From positions 1 to 40,003 of the forward strand of contig NZ_PTRE01000061.1 in assembly GCF_002965065.1 (NCBI RefSeq): a stretch of 40,003 bases of DNA, given 5' to 3'. How positions within the stretch are numbered: position 1 is the stretch's first letter; each line of letters begins with the position of its first letter. The position numbers and the translations under genes were made by a program. Under the pieces are notes generated by a model, which saw only the letters and a list, made by a program, of their open reading frames with translations, had not been told where the DNA came from and made no database searches. Of this stretch, positions 36,737 to 40,003 are shown in pieces. This DNA comes from Escherichia sp. MOD1-EC7003. Its GTDB lineage: Bacteria; Pseudomonadota; Gammaproteobacteria; Enterobacterales; Enterobacteriaceae.

Positions 36737-39421
36737 ATGGATAAAAAATTACTGGCTCTTTTGATCCTGGCGAGTCTCAGCCCGGCAAAGGCAACATTAA
36801 CAAAAATTCCCGCTGGTTTTGAGGTTATTGCTCAGGGACAGCAGGAGTATATCGAGGTTTATTTTGCAGGAAAAAGTCTCGGTAAATATTATGCTATGGT
36901 TAATCTTGATACCGTGACCTTTCTTGATTCATCAAGTTTATACAACAAGCTGGAATTGAACACTGACGATCAAAAAATCGCTCATACGGTGAAAGAAAAA
37001 CTATCGCAACCGTTAGCCCGCCACGGCGAGCTGGCTTGTGGTTTTTTACATACTGACTCGGGATGTGGTTTTCTTAATACTGAGACGGTAGAAGTTATCT
37101 ACAATGATGAAGAAAGTTCAGCAACGCTATTTCTTAATCCGCAATGGAGCTCTGCGTTTGACACAAAATCATTGTATTTAAATCCAGACAAAAATACTGT
37201 TAACGCTTTTGTACATCAGCAAGATATCAATGTGCTGGTACAGGATGATTATCAATCGTTGTCTGTTCAGGGTAATGGTGCGTTAGGAATAACAGAAAAT
37301 AGCTATATTGGCGCACACTGGAATTTCAACGGTTATGATGCAGATGATGTCAGCGACAACAATGCTGATGTCAGCGATCTCTATTACCGCTATGATTTTT
37401 TGCATCGTTATTATGTGCAGGCGGGTCGGATGGACAGTCGCACATTATTTAATGCGCAAGGTGGAAACTTTACTTTTAATTTTCTGCCACTCGGTGCAAT
37501 CGATGGAATGCGTATCGGCTCGACACTCAGTTATTTAAACCAGGCGCAAAGCCAGCAAGGGACGCCGGTAATGGTTTTGCTTTCGCGCAATTCTCGTGTG
37601 GATGCTTATCGCAATGAACAACTGTTGGGATCTTTTTATCTCAATAGTGGTTCGCAATTTATTGATAGCAGTAATTTTCCACCAGGCAGCTACAGCGTGA
37701 CGTTAAAAGTTTATGAAAATAACCAGCTTGTTCGTACCGAGCTTGTGCCGTTCACCAAAACAGGTGGCCTGACGGACGGCAATGCGCAGTGGTTTTTACA
37801 AGCAGGGAAAACCACATCACAGGTTTCTGATGACGAAAGCTCGGCCTATCAGTTGGGGGTGCGCCTGCCATTACATCCGCAATATGAGCTCTACGCAGGG
37901 CTGGCGAATGCCGATGGTGTGAATGCTTTCGAGTTAGGCAATGACTGGACAACGGATTTAGGCAAGGTGGGTAATCTTGCCATTAGCGCCAGTGTGTTTC
38001 GTAATGATGATGGCGGCAAAGGTGATATGCAGCAAGTTAACTGGAGTAATCCAGGATGGCCGACGCTGGGTTTTTATCGTACCAATTCTGACGGTGATAC
38101 TTGCACAACTGACGGCAGAGATAACTACAACGTCTTAAGCTGTTATGAAAGTATTTCCGCGACGGTTTCACAGAATCTTATCGGCTGGAATATGATGCTG
38201 GGTTATTCCCGCACGCAGAATAACACTGATGACAATCTGCGCTGGGACGAACAGCAGAACTTTGAAGATAACTATCTTCGCCAGACTACAGCACAAAGTA
38301 TCTCCGAAACCATTCAACTGAGTGCTTCCCGCGCTTTTGTGATGCGTGACTGGATTTTGAGTACTTCAATCGGTGTCTTCCATCGTAACGACAACGGTGG
38401 TGATAACAATGACAATGGGTTGTACTTATCGTTTTCGTTATCTGACACGCCAACGATGGACAGTAATAACAACAGCCATTCAACCAATGTTTCTACTGAC
38501 TATCGTTATAGCGATCAGGATGGCGATCAAACGTCATGGCAGTTATCGCATACCTTTTATAACGATTCATTCAGCCATAAAGAGCTTGGCATGACCGTCG
38601 GCGGTTTGAACACCGATACCATAAATAGCGCGGTTAACGGGCGTTGGGATGGTCAATATGGAAATGTCTACGCTACTGTCTCAGACAGTTATGATCGCCA
38701 GAATCATGATCATCTTTCGGCCTTCACCGGGACATACAGCTCCACGCTGGCGGTGAGCCGCTATGGCATCAATTTGGGGGCCAGCGGCTCAGATGATTTG
38801 CTGGGCGCGGTATTGGTGGATGTGAAAGGCTTCTCTGAACAGGATGAGCGGGATCAGGAGCTGCAACTTGAAGCGCGGGTGGCAGGCAGCAGAACGCTGC
38901 AACTTGGTCAAAGCGACAGCGTGTTGTTCCCCTATCCTGGATTTCAATCCGGTTTTGTTGAAGTTAACGACAGTAGTCAGGGGAATCAGCAAGGAACAAC
39001 TAACATCATTAATGGTGCGGGTAATCGTGAATTAATGTTGTTGCCCGGCAAGCTGCGCTATCGCGAAGTCTCTGCCAGCTTTAATTACAACTATATTGGT
39101 CGCTTATTATTACCCGCATCGATGGCGAAATTCCCGCTAGTCGGTCTGAATAGCGCAATGTTGCTGGTGGCTGAAGACGGTGGGTTTACCCTCGAAATCA
39201 GCAGCCAGGAAAAAGAATTGTATCTGCTTTCCGGGCATGAATTCCTTAAATGTCCGCTCAGTGTCTTAAAGAAACGCGCCAGTATTCGCTATAGCGGTGA
39301 TGTGACTTGTTCGGTTGTCAGTTACGCCGAACTACCGGAATCAATTCAGGTTCAGGCGCAACTGAAACAACCTAAATTACGCGAAAGTGTACAGACGGTG
39401 AAAAGGGAGATTGCACCATGA
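36737..39421 (+). CDS. Class 5 fimbrial outer-membrane usher, CfaC-like
   Basis: An 894-residue usher forming the beta-barrel outer-membrane pore that assembles the fimbria. Signal peptide MDKKLLALLILASLSPAKA, an N-terminal periplasmic domain with a Cys pair (C101, C110), a long central barrel (~160-680, rich in alternating polar/hydrophobic strands and Asn/Asp turns), a plug-like region, and C-terminal domains with another Cys pair (LKCPLSV, DVTCSVV). Size is close to CfaC (869). ATG 36737 follows CAGGG and is preferred over the ATG at 36719. Its stop overlaps the tip gene by ATGA. Confidence 0.9.
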   Translation: MDKKLLALLILASLSPAKATLTKIPAGFEVIAQGQQEYIEVYFAGKSLGKYYAMVNLDTVTFLDSSSLYNKLELNTDDQKIAHTVKEKLSQPLARHGELACGFLHTDSGCGFLNTETVEVIYNDEESSATLFLNPQWSSAFDTKSLYLNPDKNTVNAFVHQQDINVLVQDDYQSLSVQGNGALGITENSYIGAHWNFNGYDADDVSDNNADVSDLYYRYDFLHRYYVQAGRMDSRTLFNAQGGNFTFNFLPLGAIDGMRIGSTLSYLNQAQSQQGTPVMVLLSRNSRVDAYRNEQLLGSFYLNSGSQFIDSSNFPPGSYSVTLKVYENNQLVRTELVPFTKTGGLTDGNAQWFLQAGKTTSQVSDDESSAYQLGVRLPLHPQYELYAGLANADGVNAFELGNDWTTDLGKVGNLAISASVFRNDDGGKGDMQQVNWSNPGWPTLGFYRTNSDGDTCTTDGRDNYNVLSCYESISATVSQNLIGWNMMLGYSRTQNNTDDNLRWDEQQNFEDNYLRQTTAQSISETIQLSASRAFVMRDWILSTSIGVFHRNDNGGDNNDNGLYLSFSLSDTPTMDSNNNSHSTNVSTDYRYSDQDGDQTSWQLSHTFYNDSFSHKELGMTVGGLNTDTINSAVNGRWDGQYGNVYATVSDSYDRQNHDHLSAFTGTYSSTLAVSRYGINLGASGSDDLLGAVLVDVKGFSEQDERDQELQLEARVAGSRTLQLGQSDSVLFPYPGFQSGFVEVNDSSQGNQQGTTNIINGAGNRELMLLPGKLRYREVSASFNYNYIGRLLLPASMAKFPLVGLNSAMLLVAEDGGFTLEISSQEKELYLLSGHEFLKCPLSVLKKRASIRYSGDVTCSVVSYAELPESIQVQAQLKQPKLRESVQTVKREIAP

Positions 39422-39987
39422 GGAATCGATTTATTGCGGGTATTTTTTGTTTGTTCGCCTCAATTTCGGTGGTACAAGCCTCGCCGACCGTGACCGCAGA
39501 AATCACATACGATCTGGCTATGGGCAGAGCAGACTATTATCTCTGGAACAGAGAAGTACCTCCCGGGACAAACCCCTTTATGTATTACAAATGCGATTAT
39601 CCAGATGAACAGCAAACATGCACAACATCAGAAGGGACAAAATCGCTAGTACAAATCTATTTGACAGAACAACGCAGTGGAATGCGCTGGCCAGTGAAGC
39701 TTAAAGGGTTCCAGGATGTTATCGTGACGAACTCTCCCAGTACTTCATGTGCCGGATACGACAGACAGGTGCCTATAAATAATGGTACAGGGTGGGAATG
39801 TCTTGATGAAGCTAAGAATGGACATGCTGGGGACCAAAAACTACTTACCCTCTATCTTGAGCAATCCGAGATGAAGAAGCTACCGATTGGCGGCGTCTGG
39901 AAAGGTCAGGTGAAATTGGATGTAGCTCGTCCCGCTCAGCATTATCAATTTGCGCGTAAGACCTCGCCCAATCGGGCGGGGATATAA
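39418..39987 (+). pseudogene. Class 5 fimbrial tip adhesin (CfaE/CooD-like), truncated after the adhesin domain
   Basis: The frame starts at ATG 39418, overlapping the usher stop by 4 bases, and has a signal peptide (FIAGIFCLFASISVVQA) and an adhesin-domain-like sequence ending SEMKKLPIGGVWKGQVKLDV, matching the end of the CfaE adhesin domain. CfaE-type proteins are ~360 residues with a second, pilin-like domain for incorporation at the fimbria tip; here only 189 residues occur, and after about residue 172 the sequence (ARPAQHYQF...) no longer resembles the family. Probable truncation by the sequence from ~39935; the hairpin at 39962-39981 suggests an insertion element. Confidence 0.7.
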
Positions 39988-40003
39988 GCGCGGTAACTGC
40001 GTA
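39935..40003 (+). mobile_element. Possible end of an IS200/IS605-family element (truncated by window edge)
   Basis: CCTCGCCC (39962-39969) pairs with GGGCGGGG (39974-39981) around AATC. The stem is the same as that at 34-53, including the T-G wobble at the third position, and both are preceded by AAG. IS200/IS605 elements have such hairpins at their ends. It lies exactly where the tip adhesin gene loses its expected continuation. Boundary not determinable; element body is outside the window. Confidence 0.4.

Overview
The window is chromosomal DNA of Escherichia coli or a very close relative. Most of it is gene for gene the K-12 stretch running from exuR through the yqj genes, the cysteine (cyu) genes, the threonine/serine (tdc) operon and rnpB to the galactarate (gar) genes, with proteins of the expected lengths. 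Two accessory blocks flank this core. Gene names rest on remembered K-12 proteins and visible motifs; no search was run.

Layout. (1) 1-62: what looks like the right end of an IS200/IS605-type element (strong hairpin). (2) 476-7901: an accessory sugar-catabolic cluster. On the minus strand it has a promoter, a substrate-binding protein, two permeases, a MalK-type ATPase, a Gfo/Idh/MocA oxidoreductase and a NagK-like ROK sugar kinase. A convergent AgaR-like DeoR repressor shares a bidirectional terminator with the kinase. K-12 has no such cluster next to garD. (3) 8250-14477: galactarate catabolism, garD divergent from garPLRK. (4) 14510-14886: rnpB (RNase P RNA), whose -35 box overlaps the garK stop codon, followed by one and a half degenerate 112-bp repeats. 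(5) 15301-24625: tdcR divergent from tdcABCDEFG, anaerobic threonine/serine degradation to propionate/acetate. (6) 24899-27568: cyuP-cyuA, cysteine uptake and desulfidation. (7) 27700-29589: yhaL and yhaK (minus), yhaJ (plus). (8) 29750-33989, minus: yqjG, yqjF, yqjK, yqjE, yqjD, yqjC, mzrA, yqjA. The K-12 genes yhaH and yhaI, expected between yhaJ and yqjG, are missing; a terminator and a REP remain. (9) exuR (minus). (10) 35404-39987: a class 5 (alpha, CFA/I-like) chaperone-usher fimbrial operon where K-12 has exuT. Its tip-adhesin gene breaks off after the adhesin domain, next to a hairpin that matches the one at the left edge.

Functionally the core is a series of carbon and amino-acid scavenging pathways suited to the anaerobic gut: sugar acids to pyruvate and glycerate, threonine and serine to ketoacids and acyl phosphates, cysteine to pyruvate and sulfide, and hexuronate regulation. 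The left block would add uptake and oxidation/phosphorylation of an unidentified sugar or glycoside, probably an amino-sugar or hexose derivative. The right block would add an adhesive pilus, probably without a functional tip in this strain. REP/BIME elements and strong hairpin terminators separate the units.
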